Shown here: piece after piece, positions 1 to 10,291 of the stretch
How positions within the stretch are numbered: position 1 is the stretch's first letter
Layout of the letters: each line of letters begins with the position of its first letter
Assembly (NCBI RefSeq): GCF_009720485.1
Contig: NZ_CP045245.1
Location: 2,108,001 to 2,172,000 of the forward strand
Length of the DNA: 64,000 nucleotides
Origin: Cellulomonas sp. JZ18
Lineage (GTDB): Bacteria > Actinomycetota > Actinomycetes > Actinomycetales > Cellulomonadaceae
Reading direction: 5' to 3'
Notes under the pieces: model-generated
Seen by the model: only the letters and a program-made list of their open reading frames with translations
Databases searched by the model: none
What the model was told of the DNA's origin: nothing
Program-made: the position numbers and the translations under genes

Positions 1-4
1 GCTG

Positions 5-760
5 ATGTGGCTCGTCCTGTGCACGCCGGAGGACGACAGCGCGCTGTGGCTCTACCGGCGCCTGCGGGCCCTGGAGCGCACGCCCGTGCGCCTCGTCGAC
101 CAGGCGAGCCTGTCGATGCCGCTCGCCGTCGAGCACCGGGTGGGGCGGGACGCGCCGTCGACGCGGTTGACGCTCGCGGACGGCGGGGAGCTCGACGCCG
201 CGGGGGTCGGCGGTGTCGTGAACCGGCTGACGGGGCTGACCCCGCACCACCTCGCGCTGGCCGCTCCCGAGGACCAGGAGTACGCCCTCGCGGAGCTCTA
301 CGCGTTCGCGCTCAGCTGGTTGCACGCCCTCCCCTGCCCGGTCGTGAACCCCGCCACGCCGCTGGGCCTCGGCGGCCCGGCCGCGCCGCCGTCGCGGTGG
401 GTCCTGCAGGCGCAGCGGTGCGGGCTGCGCACCCGCCCCTACCGCGTGGACGACACCGACCCGGCGGCGGCCCGGTTCCCCGATCCCGGCGGGACCGGCC
501 TGCGCCGGCGCGGCGACGTCGACGTCCTCGTGGTGGGCGACCGCGTCGTGCCCGGGCACCTCCCGACGGAGCTCCATGCCGCCTGCGTCCGGCTCGCACG
601 GTGCGCGGGCGTCCCGCTGCTCGGGCTCACCTTCCGGCGCGACGCGGACGGCTGGTGCCTGCACGACGTGCAGGTGCGTCCGGACCTGCGGGTGGGCGGC
701 GACGCCGGCGTGGCGGCCCTCGCCGACCTGTTCCCGGCGACGACAGGAGGTGCGCCGTGA
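5..760 (+). CDS. Degenerate ATP-grasp-like partner protein
   Basis: A 251-residue protein of no named family. Compared by eye with the next protein it looks like a shortened, catalytically dead paralog. PVVNP (residues 112-116) matches the RVVNRY segment of the neighbour, the stretch around DVLVVGDRVV (173-182) matches its EDVRVHVVGTRV, and GVPLLGLTF followed by HDVQVRPDLRV (202-230) matches GLPFAGIDLK and the ExN metal-binding block, but with the acidic and Asn ligands lost. About 70 residues including the ATP-binding lysine region are missing. The ATG forms TGATG with a possible upstream stop at the window edge, and the 3' end overlaps the ligase start by four bases (GTGA), so the two are probably co-translated partners. 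The function as a scaffold or substrate-binding subunit is inference. Confidence 0.7.
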   Translation: MWLVLCTPEDDSALWLYRRLRALERTPVRLVDQASLSMPLAVEHRVGRDAPSTRLTLADGGELDAAGVGGVVNRLTGLTPHHLALAAPEDQEYALAELYAFALSWLHALPCPVVNPATPLGLGGPAAPPSRWVLQAQRCGLRTRPYRVDDTDPAAARFPDPGGTGLRRRGDVDVLVVGDRVVPGHLPTELHAACVRLARCAGVPLLGLTFRRDADGWCLHDVQVRPDLRVGGDAGVAALADLFPATTGGAP

Positions 761-1695
761 TCCTGCTGGCCGGCATCCCGAGCGAGACACCGCTCTCGCT
801 CGTGGTGGACGAGCTGGACCGGGTGGGTGCGGCGTACACGACGTTCCACCAGCGCCACGTGGCCGGTGCGTCGGTGGACCTGCGCGTGGAGGAGGGCCGC
901 GTCCGCGGTCGGCTCGAGCTCGGCGGCGTGAGCCACCCCCTGGAGTCCTTCACCGCCGCGTACCTGCGGCTCATGGACGACCGGATGCTGCCCGAGCTGG
1001 CGGACGAGCCCGAGGGGTCCCCGGCACGCACGCACGCGCGGGCGGTGCACGAGGTGCTGGTCCGGTGGTCCGACGTGGCCCCGTGCCGCGTCGTCAACCG
1101 GTACTCCGCGATGGCGTCGAACGGCTCGAAGCCCTACCAGGTCCAGCTGATCCGCCGGCACGGCCTGGACGTGCCGGAGACGCTCGTCACCAACGTCCCG
1201 CAGCTCGTGCGCGAGTTCCGCCGCCGCCACGGCCGCATCGTCTACAAGTCGATGAGCGGGGTGCGCTCGGTGGTGCGGGTCTTCGACGACGAGGACGACG
1301 CCCGGCTCGACCGGATCCGGTGGTGCCCGACGCAGTTCCAGGCCTTCGTCCCGGGCGAGGACGTGCGCGTCCACGTCGTCGGCACGCGCGTGCTGGCCAC
1401 GGCCATCCGCTCGGACGGGGTCGACTACCGGTACGCGGGGCGTGACGGGCACGACGGGAGCGAGGCGCAGCTGCGGCCGGTCGAGCTCGAGCCCGCGCTC
1501 GCGCGGCGGTGCGTCGACCTCGCGCGGGCCCTGGGGCTGCCCTTCGCCGGCATCGACCTGAAGGTCACGCCCGACGGGGACGTGGTCTGCTTCGAGGTCA
1601 ACCCGAGCCCCGCCTACAGCTACTACGAGCTGTCGACCGGGCAGCCCATCGCGGCCGAGCTGGTGCGGTACCTGCGGGGGCTCCAGGAGGCGTGA
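757..1695 (+). CDS. RimK-like ATP-grasp ligase
   Basis: A 312-residue ATP-grasp enzyme of the RimK/MvdD type, expected to join an amine to a carboxylate through an acyl phosphate. Visible landmarks: the pre-ATP-grasp N-lobe (1-120), YKSMSG (163-168) as the nucleotide lysine/glycine loop, QAFVPGEDVRVHV (195-207), GIDLK (265-269) and the metal-binding block FEVNPSPAYSYYE (279-291). The GTG start lies inside the stop of the preceding gene with GGAGG seven bases upstream. Substrate unknown; relatives modify ribosomal protein S6, coenzyme F420 or graspetide peptides. No precursor peptide is visible downstream; one could lie upstream of the window. Confidence 0.85.
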   Translation: MILLAGIPSETPLSLVVDELDRVGAAYTTFHQRHVAGASVDLRVEEGRVRGRLELGGVSHPLESFTAAYLRLMDDRMLPELADEPEGSPARTHARAVHEVLVRWSDVAPCRVVNRYSAMASNGSKPYQVQLIRRHGLDVPETLVTNVPQLVREFRRRHGRIVYKSMSGVRSVVRVFDDEDDARLDRIRWCPTQFQAFVPGEDVRVHVVGTRVLATAIRSDGVDYRYAGRDGHDGSEAQLRPVELEPALARRCVDLARALGLPFAGIDLKVTPDGDVVCFEVNPSPAYSYYELSTGQPIAAELVRYLRGLQEA

Positions 1696-1725
1696 GCCGC
1701 GTCGCGCGGGTGGCCGCGGCTCACG
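1691..1725. terminator. Bidirectional stem-loop spanning two stop codons
   Basis: A perfect 11-bp stem (1691-1701 with 1715-1725) with a 13-base loop. It contains the stop codons of both convergent genes, and has no U tract, as is usual in very GC-rich actinobacteria. Confidence 0.6.
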
Positions 1726-1948
1726 TCGGGCGGAACGACCCGCTCCGGTAGCGCACCCGCACGCCGTCGAGCTCGCGGGGGCCGTCCACCGCCCGCCCCG
1801 GCGCCAGCACGACGACGATCACGGGCCCGTCCTGGTCGCGCGAGACGCCGACGCCCTGCGCTCCCCCGGCGATGATGCGCGCCCGGTGCGTGCGCAGGAC
1901 GGCACGGGCGCGCTCGAGCCCCGGGTCGGGGTCCGGCTCACGCCCCAT
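1721..1948 (-). CDS. Small hypothetical protein
   Basis: A 75-residue protein with a central strand-like segment GPVIVVVLAP and a C-terminal RVRYRSGSFRP. The start ATG is preceded by a good GGGAGGT site, and a TAGCGT -10-like hexamer lies about 28 bases upstream, so it looks like a real gene with its own promoter. The alternation of hydrophobic residues after a helical N-terminal half (residues 10-30) suggests a small alpha/beta domain. No family recognised and no catalytic motif seen. It converges on the ATP-grasp ligase with a shared terminator stem. Confidence 0.5.
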   Translation of the reverse strand: MGREPDPDPGLERARAVLRTHRARIIAGGAQGVGVSRDQDGPVIVVVLAPGRAVDGPRELDGVRVRYRSGSFRPT

Positions 1949-1975
1949 CGTGACCTCCCGTGCCGTGTGCCGGCC

Positions 1976-1981
1976 ACGCTA
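1976..1981 (-). promoter_or_regulatory. Putative -10 element TAGCGT
   Basis: On the minus strand this reads TAGCGT, about 28 bases upstream of the small gene ending at 1948. The same hexamer recurs before several other genes in the window. No clear -35. Confidence 0.4.
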
Positions 1982-2020
1982 CGCCGCGGGGCGGCCGGTG
2001 CGCCGGCGGGCCCGCGGCGG

Positions 2021-2836
2021 TCAGCGGGTCACCGTGACCGGGCACGGCGCGTGCGCGACGAGGTCGCGGCTGACCGAGCCGAGCAGGACGCGGTCGAGCC
2101 CGGTCAGGCCCCGGTGCCCCACGACCAGGCGCTCCGCCCGTGTCGCCGCGTCGAGCAGCGCCCGGCCCGGCGGGGCGTGCACGAGCGTGCGCACGAGCCG
2201 CCCCTCGGGCAGGGTCACCCCCGAGTGCGTGACCACCTCGTCCAGCAGGCGCGCGGCGTGCCGCTCGTAGTCGTCCAGGGGCGGGACGTACCCCCACTCC
2301 TTGCCGGGCAGCGGCGCGAGGGTCGTGATCTGCCAGGCGAGCACCGCCTCGAGCGCGACACCGCGGCGCGCCGCGACGTCCGCGCCGTGCCGCAGGGCGT
2401 CGCACGCGTGCCGTGAGCCGTCGACCCCGACCACGACCGGGCCCCCGGGCGCCGCACGGTCGTCCTCACCGTGCGGGACGACGGTGACGGGGACGCGGGC
2501 ACGTTCGAGGACCGCGGTGGTGGTGCGTCCCGGGGCGCGCCGGCGCGCCCGCCGGCCGAGCACGAGCATGTGCGCGTCGAGCGCGGTCACCGCGTCGGCG
2601 ACGTGCTCCGCGCTCGTCACCCGCACCGACGTGGCGACGTCGGCCCCGGCGCGCGCGCACGCCGCGGCGAGCCGGTCGGCGAGGTCGGCCCCCGCCGCCG
2701 CCTCGTCGGCCTCACGCCGCCCGTGGCGCACGTGCACGGCGGTGAGCGGGCGGCCGAGGTCACGGGCCTCCGCCGCCGCCCAGTCGAGCACCGTGTCGGC
2801 GGCGGACCCGCCGACCGCGACGACGATGGCGTCCAT
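2021..2836 (-). CDS. Universal stress protein, tandem UspA domains
   Basis: A 271-residue protein with two UspA folds, roughly 1-145 and 150-271. Each begins with a buried strand (DAIVVAVGGSAAD; PVVVGVDGSRHA). The second domain keeps a full ATP-binding signature, GHRGLTGLDRVLLGSVS; the first has a worn version, RRARRRAPGRTTTAV. Proteins of this kind accumulate in stress and dormancy and bind nucleotides in the cytosol. The frame stays open far upstream, but the start at MDAIVVAVGG is set by GGGAGGGG eight bases before it and by the family's usual N-terminus. It is transcribed away from the catalase-like gene, with a roughly 220-base intergenic region holding nothing else that I recognise. Confidence 0.88.
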   Translation of the reverse strand: MDAIVVAVGGSAADTVLDWAAAEARDLGRPLTAVHVRHGRREADEAAAGADLADRLAAACARAGADVATSVRVTSAEHVADAVTALDAHMLVLGRRARRRAPGRTTTAVLERARVPVTVVPHGEDDRAAPGGPVVVGVDGSRHACDALRHGADVAARRGVALEAVLAWQITTLAPLPGKEWGYVPPLDDYERHAARLLDEVVTHSGVTLPEGRLVRTLVHAPPGRALLDAATRAERLVVGHRGLTGLDRVLLGSVSRDLVAHAPCPVTVTR

Positions 2837-3060
2837 CTGCCCCTCCCTGTCCCGGTGCCGAGCGGCAGGACCAGTCTCGCGACGCCCGGGCCGGTGCGCC
2901 TGCGGAGCGCTCGCCGGCCGGCCGCGACGCCTGCCGTCGGGCCGCCACCGGCCGAGGTGCGGGGCGGGTCGACGCGCGGCGCACCGACGCGGCGGGGATG
3001 CTGGACGGGCACGCGCCGCGTCGCCCGGGCCCGCCCGGTCCGCCGTCCCGGAGAACCCGC

Positions 3061-3816
3061 ATGCCCGTCCCCGAGGGCACCACGCCCGACGCGTCCGCTC
3101 CCTCCCGGCCCGACCTCGCGGCACCGGCCGCCGCCCGCGTCGCCGGCCGCGTCCTCGGTGCCGTCTTCGGCCCGCTCGCGGTGCTGCGCAGGGGACGGCC
3201 GCTGCACCCCCGCGGCACCGTGCTGCGGGGCACCCTGCGCCTCGGCGACGACCCGCACGCACCGGGCGCCGAGCTCGCGTACGCGGGTCCGGCGCTCGTG
3301 CGGGTGTCGCGGTCCGTCGGCCTGCCGTCCGGGCTGCCCGACGTGCACGGCGTCGCCGTGCGCTGGGAGGTGGACGGGCGCCTGCACGACCTGCTGCTGT
3401 CGGGGACCGGCAGCGGACGTCTCACGCGGTTCCTGCTCGCACCCCGCCTGCGCCCGTGGGGCGGCTTCCTGGGCTCGTTGATGCCGTTCCGCACGGCGGA
3501 CGGGCCGGTCCTGCTCGGTGCGGTCCCCGGTCCCGGGGCACGCGGCGACGCCGACGACCCCGACCTGCGCGTCGACCTCCTGCTCCTGTCGGCGCGGGCC
3601 GGCGGCCCGTGGCAGCGCTGCGGCCGGCTCGTGGCCGAGGAGGTCGACCCGGACGCCGACGTGCGGTTCGAGCCGGTGCTGCACGTGCCGGGGCCCTACC
3701 GCACGTACGGCTGGGCGGCTGCGCTGCGGCTGCCCGCGTACGCGGCCGCGCGCCGCCGCTCGCCCCGGCGCCCGACGCGCGCGACGGGCACCGCGCGCCG
3801 ATACTCGGGCGGGTGA
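3061..3816 (+). CDS. Catalase-fold-like (heme-dependent catalase superfamily-like) protein
   Basis: About 251 residues. SVGLPSGLPDVHGVAVRWE resembles the segment of catalases that leads into the heme pocket, and the protein is much shorter than true catalases (about 480 residues), as in the poorly characterised short actinobacterial relatives. I do not see the usual catalase His/Asn/Tyr set with confidence, so activity is uncertain. ATG at 3061 is chosen over the earlier in-frame ATG at 2998 because a CGGAGA site precedes it and the extra N-terminus is only Pro/Arg-rich. The stop overlaps the permease start by four bases, so the two are co-translated. Confidence 0.6.
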   Translation: MPVPEGTTPDASAPSRPDLAAPAAARVAGRVLGAVFGPLAVLRRGRPLHPRGTVLRGTLRLGDDPHAPGAELAYAGPALVRVSRSVGLPSGLPDVHGVAVRWEVDGRLHDLLLSGTGSGRLTRFLLAPRLRPWGGFLGSLMPFRTADGPVLLGAVPGPGARGDADDPDLRVDLLLLSARAGGPWQRCGRLVAEEVDPDADVRFEPVLHVPGPYRTYGWAAALRLPAYAAARRRSPRRPTRATGTARRYSGG

Positions 3817-5174
3817 CCAGCACCGACACCGGCGCCGACGCGCCCACCCGCCTGCGGCGGTCCGTCACCGGACCGCTGCTCTTCCTCTTCATCCTCGGCG
3901 ACGTCCTCGGCGCCGGGGTGTACGCGCTGGTCGGCGAGCTCTCCGCCGAGGCCGGCGGCATGGTGTGGCTGCCGCTGCTGGTGGCGCTCGGCATGGCGCT
4001 GCTGACGGCCGCGTCCTACGCCGAGCTCGTGACCAAGTACCCGCAGGCCGGGGGCTCCGCGGTGTACGCCCAGCGCGCCTTCCGCCGGCCGGTCGTCTCG
4101 TTCCTCGTCGGGTTCTCGATGCTGGCCGCGGGCGTCACGTCCGCCGCGGGCCTGTCGCTCGCGTTCGCGGGCGACTACCTCGGCGTGTTCCTCGACGTGC
4201 CGCCGATCCCGGCCGCGATCGTGTTCCTCGCGCTCGTCGCCGCCCTCAACGCGCGCGGCATCAAGGAGTCCATGCGCGCGAACCTCGTCATGACCGCGGT
4301 CGAGGTCAGCGGCCTGCTGCTCGTCGTGGTGCTCGGGGCGATGGTCCTGGGCCGCGGCGAGGGCGACCCGGCGCGCCTGCTCGAGCTGCCGGCGGACACC
4401 ACCGCGGCAGCCGCGACCCTCGGTGGCGCCCTCATCGCGTTCTACTCGTTCGTCGGCTTCGAGACCTCGGCGAACGTCGCCGAGGAGGTGCGCGACGTGC
4501 GCCGCGTGTACCCGACGGCGCTGTTCGCCGCGCTCGTCACGGCCGGCGTGGTCTACCTGCTCGTCGGGCTCGTGGCGCCGGCCGTCGTCGCGCCCGAGGA
4601 CCTGCAGGCCTCCAGCGGTCCCCTCCTCGAGGTGGTCCGCGCCGCGGGCGGCGTGCCGCTCGCGCTCTTCTCGGCCGTCGCGCTCATCGCGGTCGCGAAC
4701 GGCGCCCTGCTCACGATGATCATGTCCAGCCGGCTCGCGTACGGCATGGCGGACGAGGGGCTGCTCCCCGCCGTCCTCGGCCGGGTGCTGCCGAACCGCC
4801 GCACCCCGGTCGTGGCGATCGTGGTCACGACGCTCGTCGCGATGGTGCTGACCGCGACGGGCTCGCTCGTCGACCTCGCGTCGACCGTGGTGCTGCTGCT
4901 CCTGCTCGTCTTCCTCAGCACGAACCTGGCGGTGCTCGTGCTGCGCCGCGACCGGGTCGACCACCCGCACTTCCGCGCGTGGACGCCGCTGCCCGTGCTC
5001 GCGATCGGCACCTGCCTCGGCCTGCTCACGCAGCAGGAGCCGCGGCACTGGCTGCTCGCGGGTGTCCTGCTCGCCGTCGGCGTCGTGCTGTACCTGCTGA
5101 CCCGGCGCTCCTCCCGGCCCGCGGCGACGCACGCGGCGGGCTCGACGGACGCCGCCGACGAGCGGCGAGCCTGA
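3813..5174 (+). CDS. APC-family amino acid permease
   Basis: A 453-residue integral membrane protein with about twelve hydrophobic segments. The first helix carries the APC substrate/sodium motif GDVLGAGVYALVG, followed by ELSAEAGG and YAELVTKYPQAGGSAVYAQRAF, which is typical of the amino acid/polyamine/organocation superfamily. It probably imports or exchanges a cationic or neutral amino acid; the substrate cannot be read from sequence. The GTG start lies in the overlap with the preceding gene (GTGA). The frame is open for 1.5 kb upstream, but that extension is antisense to the stress protein and is not coding. The C-terminus is a short hydrophilic tail ending at 5174. Confidence 0.9.
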   Translation: MTSTDTGADAPTRLRRSVTGPLLFLFILGDVLGAGVYALVGELSAEAGGMVWLPLLVALGMALLTAASYAELVTKYPQAGGSAVYAQRAFRRPVVSFLVGFSMLAAGVTSAAGLSLAFAGDYLGVFLDVPPIPAAIVFLALVAALNARGIKESMRANLVMTAVEVSGLLLVVVLGAMVLGRGEGDPARLLELPADTTAAAATLGGALIAFYSFVGFETSANVAEEVRDVRRVYPTALFAALVTAGVVYLLVGLVAPAVVAPEDLQASSGPLLEVVRAAGGVPLALFSAVALIAVANGALLTMIMSSRLAYGMADEGLLPAVLGRVLPNRRTPVVAIVVTTLVAMVLTATGSLVDLASTVVLLLLLVFLSTNLAVLVLRRDRVDHPHFRAWTPLPVLAIGTCLGLLTQQEPRHWLLAGVLLAVGVVLYLLTRRSSRPAATHAAGSTDAADERRA

Positions 5175-5230
5175 GGGCGGGCCGGGCCGAACCGGGCCCC
5201 GCTCGGCGCGCGGGCTGCCCGCACCGCACC

Positions 5231-5244
5231 TAGCGTGGACGACG
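5231..5244 (+). promoter_or_regulatory. Putative promoter, TAGCGTGGACGACG
   Basis: A TAGCGT -10-like hexamer with the following GGACGACG, found identically at 9882 and with one change at 33268. It sits about 40 bases upstream of the SRPBCC gene. No convincing -35. Confidence 0.45.
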
Positions 5245-5275
5245 CACGATCCCCGATCACGCAGGAGGAGACGGC

Positions 5276-5743
5276 ATGCCCACGATCGAGCAGACGATCG
5301 ACGTCGACGTCCCGGTGCGCACGGCGTACGACCAGTGGACGCAGTTCGAGGACTTCCCGCACTTCATGAACGGCGTGGAGCAGATCACCCAGGTCAGCGA
5401 CACGCTGACGCACTGGAAGACGAAGATCGGCGGGGTCGACCGCGAGTTCGACGCGCAGATCGTCGAGCAGGAGCCGGACCAGGTCGTCGCCTGGCGCAGC
5501 GTCGACGGCACCGCCCACGCGGGGCACGTGTCGTTCCAGTCGCTCGGCCCCACCTCGACGCGCGTCACCGCGAAGATCGAGTGGGAGGCGGAGTCCCTGG
5601 TCGAGAAGGTCGGTGCCGCGGTCGGCGCCGACGACCGCCAGGTGAAGAACGACCTCGAGCGGTTCAAGGAGTTCATCGAGAGCCGCGGCACCGAGACCGG
5701 TGCGTGGCGTGGGTCGGTCCAGGGCGGCACCCCGACCGTCTGA
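5276..5743 (+). CDS. SRPBCC family (polyketide cyclase/dehydrase-like) protein
   Basis: A 155-residue START-like/SRPBCC protein. It opens with IEQTIDVDVPVRTAYDQWTQFEDFPHFM, in which the VPVxxAYDQWTQFEDFPxFM pattern is characteristic of the stress-associated cyclase/dehydrase-like subgroup, and it ends with a long amphipathic helix (DDRQVKNDLERFKEFIESRG). The fold makes a cavity for hydrophobic ligands; no ligand is known here. It is monocistronic, with AGGAGGAG upstream of the ATG, a promoter-like TAGCGT and a strong terminator behind it. Confidence 0.88.
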   Translation: MPTIEQTIDVDVPVRTAYDQWTQFEDFPHFMNGVEQITQVSDTLTHWKTKIGGVDREFDAQIVEQEPDQVVAWRSVDGTAHAGHVSFQSLGPTSTRVTAKIEWEAESLVEKVGAAVGADDRQVKNDLERFKEFIESRGTETGAWRGSVQGGTPTV

Positions 5744-5760
5744 CGCGGCGCGCGACGGCC

Positions 5761-5794
5761 GACGGCCCGGCACCCCCGCGGGTGCCGGGCCGTC
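5761..5794. terminator. Perfect 15-bp stem-loop
   Basis: Positions 5761-5775 pair perfectly with 5780-5794 around a 4-base loop. It lies between the SRPBCC gene and the convergent DUF255 gene and can serve both strands. Confidence 0.75.
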
Positions 5795-5834
5795 GTGCGT
5801 CCGCGACCCGCCGTCCCCGGCCGGGACGGGCCGC

Positions 5835-7883
<2,049 letters not shown>

Positions 7884-7889
7884 GGGTCC

Positions 7890-7895
7890 AGCGTG
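7890..7895 (-). promoter_or_regulatory. Putative -10 of a leaderless transcript
   Basis: On the minus strand CACGCT lies six bases before the GTG start of the DUF255 gene. This is the -10-to-start spacing expected if transcription begins at the start codon. Confidence 0.35.
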
Positions 7896-7950
7896 TGCCA
7901 GGGCGCGTGCCGGTGCGAGCCGACGGCCCGGGCCGGGCGTGCGGGTCGGC

Positions 7951-8946
7951 TCAGCCGTCGCCGCGGCGGACCGTCCCGGGCGGCCGCCCCGTCTCGCGCG
8001 AGAAGGCCCGGCTGAACGCGGCCTCGGACTCGTAGCCCGTCGCGGCCGCCACGCGCGCGACGGTGTCCCCGCGGCGCAGGCGGTCCTCGGCGACGTGCAT
8101 CCGCCAGCGGGTCACGTACGTCATCGCCGGCACGCCGGCGACGGCGGTGAAGCGCTCCGCGAACGCGGACCGGGACATCGCCGCCTCGCGGGCGAGCGCC
8201 GCCACGGTCCACGGCGCGGCCGGGTCGGCGTGCACGGCGGCGACGGCGCGGCCGACGTGGGGGTCGCGCAGCGCCGCGAGCCAGCCGGTGGCGTCGTCCT
8301 GCTCGTCCAACCAGGCGCGGATCGCCTGCACGACGAGGACGTCGGCCAGCCGGGTGGTCACGGCCTCGCCGCCGGGCCGTGCGTGCTCGACCTCCGCCGC
8401 CATGAGGCGCAGCGTGTCCGCCGCCCACGGCGAGCGTCCCGCGGGCACGTGCACCACGGGCGGCAGCAGCGCGAGCAGGTGCCGCGACGCGGGTCCGTCG
8501 ACGGCGAGGATCCCGCAGACCAGCAGCGTCCGCGGGCCCGGGCCGTCGTGGCGCAGCACCGAGTACTGGTCGGTCACGTACTCCTGCGGCAGGGTGTCGA
8601 CGCGGCCCAGCGAGGGCACGCCCGGCGCGCTGCGCAGCACGTGGCCGCGCCCGTGCGGGACGAGCGCGAGGTCGCCGGCGCGCAGGTGCACCGACGTGCC
8701 GTCGACCTCGACGTGGCACTCCCCCGCCGTGACGACGTGGAAGCTCACGCAGGCGCCGAGCGCGGGCATGTCGACCGCCCACGGCGCCGCCGCGTCGGTG
8801 CGGTTGTAGAAGAGCCCGGTGACGCGCAGCCGGTGCAGCGCCGCGCCCACCGGGTCGGCGGAGCTCCACGGGCCCGGACCGCCGGGACCCAGGCCCACGG
8901 GGGCGGCCGTGGCCCGCGCGGGCGGGGCCGACGCGGTCGTCGTCAT
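7951..8946 (-). CDS. AraC-family transcriptional regulator with cupin-type sensor
   Basis: A 331-residue regulator. The N-terminal half is a cupin-like ligand domain ([26 protein letters not shown]), matching the AraC-binding cupin_6 type. The C-terminal roughly 100 residues carry two helix-turn-helices, ending in [20 protein letters not shown], the AraC signature. ATG at 8946 has a GGGAGC site. It is transcribed divergently from an NAD(P)-binding oxidoreductase gene across a 127-base gap. In this family such an arrangement usually means that the regulator controls the divergent gene; that is inference here. Confidence 0.9.
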   Translation of the reverse strand: MTTTASAPPARATAAPVGLGPGGPGPWSSADPVGAALHRLRVTGLFYNRTDAAAPWAVDMPALGACVSFHVVTAGECHVEVDGTSVHLRAGDLALVPHGRGHVLRSAPGVPSLGRVDTLPQEYVTDQYSVLRHDGPGPRTLLVCGILAVDGPASRHLLALLPPVVHVPAGRSPWAADTLRLMAAEVEHARPGGEAVTTRLADVLVVQAIRAWLDEQDDATGWLAALRDPHVGRAVAAVHADPAAPWTVAALAREAAMSRSAFAERFTAVAGVPAMTYVTRWRMHVAEDRLRRGDTVARVAAATGYESEAAFSRAFSRETGRPPGTVRRGDG

Positions 8947-9073
8947 CCGGTCATGCTCCCGCCCGCGCCGGACGATCGGCAATGCCCTGACGACGTCCGG
9001 TCGTTCCGCGTCCGGGGCCGGGGCCCTGGGATGGAGGTGTCCGGGCGGGACCCGGGAACCGACGGAGGTCGAC

Positions 9074-9745
9074 ATGCGGGTGCTGGTGGTGGGTGCGACG
9101 GGTGGGTCCGGACGGGCGGCGGTGGCCGCGCTCGTGCGGGCAAGGCACGAGGTGACGGCGCTGTCGCGGCACGCGTCGGCCATGACGGGGCCGGGCGTGC
9201 GCGGGGTCGACGGCGACGCGACGGACGCCGCGACCGTCGACGCGCTGGTCGCGGGGCAGGACGCGGTGGTGGTGACGCTCGGCATCAGCGAGAACCCGTT
9301 CGCCGTGCGGCTGCGGGGCCCGCGCGGCACCGTGCCGGACGTCCGCTCGCGCGGGACGGCGGTCGTCGTCGAGGCGATGCGCCGGCACGGGGTGCGCCGG
9401 CTGGTCGTGCAGACGTCCTACGGCGTCGGCACCAGCGCGGAGCGGCTGCCGCTCGTGATGCGGCTGCTGTTCGCGGTGGTCATCGCACCGCAGATCGCGG
9501 ACACGGACCGGCAGGCGCGGCTCGTGCACGCCAGCGACCTCGACTGGGTCGAGGTCCAGCCGGTCAACCTCACGGACGACGCCGTGACCGCGCCCGCGCT
9601 CGTGACGGACGACGACCGCACCGCGTCGATGAAGGTCGCGCGGAGCCAGGTCGGGCAGGTGCTCGCGGACGTGGTCGAGCGGGACGACGTGGTCGGCCGC
9701 GTGCTCGCGGTGTCGCACGACCCACGGGCACGGGCGGCGGTCTGA
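9074..9745 (+). CDS. NAD(P)-binding oxidoreductase, atypical SDR/NmrA-like
   Basis: A 223-residue Rossmann protein beginning MRVLVVGATGGSGRAAV with the GxTGxxG nucleotide loop. It belongs to the short atypical SDR/NAD(P)-binding group (NmrA or flavin-reductase-like); the classical YxxxK pair is not evident. LVVQTSYGVG marks the beta5 region. It is divergent from the AraC regulator and preceded by GGAGG at five-base spacing. It is probably an NADPH sensor or a quinone/aldehyde reductase induced by the same signal that the AraC protein senses; the substrate is unknown. Confidence 0.8.
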   Translation: MRVLVVGATGGSGRAAVAALVRARHEVTALSRHASAMTGPGVRGVDGDATDAATVDALVAGQDAVVVTLGISENPFAVRLRGPRGTVPDVRSRGTAVVVEAMRRHGVRRLVVQTSYGVGTSAERLPLVMRLLFAVVIAPQIADTDRQARLVHASDLDWVEVQPVNLTDDAVTAPALVTDDDRTASMKVARSQVGQVLADVVERDDVVGRVLAVSHDPRARAAV

Positions 9746-9753
9746 CGCCGGCG

Positions 9754-9779
9754 GGCGCACCCCGCGTCAGGGGTGCGCC
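9754..9779 (+). terminator. 10-bp GC stem-loop after the SDR gene
   Basis: 9754-9763 pairs with 9770-9779 around a 6-base loop, nine bases after the oxidoreductase stop. Confidence 0.6.
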
Positions 9780-9859
9780 GACGCCGGGGCCGGGGGCTCA
9801 CGGGTCCGTCGACGCCGGCGGGCTCCACCTTCGAGGTGTGACGCACGTCGCCCCGCCGG

Positions 9860-9887
9860 TTGCGGACGGGCCCGCCGTTCGTAGCGT
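9860..9887 (+). promoter_or_regulatory. Putative promoter TTGCGG-N16-TAGCGT
   Basis: TTGCGG (9860-9865) and TAGCGT (9882-9887) are 16 bases apart. They are followed by GGACGACG exactly as at 5231, and precede the small helical gene by about 90 bases. Confidence 0.5.
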
Positions 9888-9976
9888 GGACGACGACGGG
9901 GGTCCAGGACGCGGCCGCCGCACACCGCCCCGCCGGGCCGGCCACGGTCCGCGGGCGCCGACCGCAGGAGGCACCC

Positions 9977-10228
9977 ATGGCGACTGGCGAGACCGGCTTC
10001 GACGACGTGACGTTCGACCTCATCTCGGTGCAGTACCACTCCCTGAAGGCCGGGCACGACTACGGGCAGTACGTGCGCGACGCCCGCAACGCGGGCAAGG
10101 AGGAGATCGCGGCGTTCTTCGAGCAGGTGATGCGCGAGGACTCCGAGCGTGCGCAGCGCTGCCACCAGTTCCTCGGCGAGCTCACGCAGCACGGCACGGA
10201 CGCGACGTCGCCGCAGGGCGACGCCTGA
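9977..10228 (+). CDS. Small helical protein, half-ferritin-like
   Basis: An 83-residue protein predicted to be mostly helical: residues 10-32 and 38-68 look like two long helices joined by a short turn. The first contains the cluster YHSLKAGHDYGQY and the second REDSERAQRCHQFL, giving acidic and His residues at helical spacing as in ferritin-like half-bundles. A canonical ExxH pair is not present, so metal binding is a guess. CAGGAGG precedes the ATG, and the promoter resembles that of the SRPBCC gene, suggesting co-regulation in stress. Monocistronic, with its own terminator. Confidence 0.65.
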   Translation: MATGETGFDDVTFDLISVQYHSLKAGHDYGQYVRDARNAGKEEIAAFFEQVMREDSERAQRCHQFLGELTQHGTDATSPQGDA

Positions 10229-10244
10229 GCCGCAGCGACGACGG

Positions 10245-10272
10245 CGGGCCCGGGCGCCACCGCCCGGGCCCG
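10245..10272. terminator. 12-bp GC stem-loop between convergent genes
   Basis: 10245-10256 pairs with 10261-10272 around CCAC, between the small helical gene and the convergent glycosyltransferase. Confidence 0.65.
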
Positions 10273-10291
10273 GCCCGTCCGCGTGACGACG

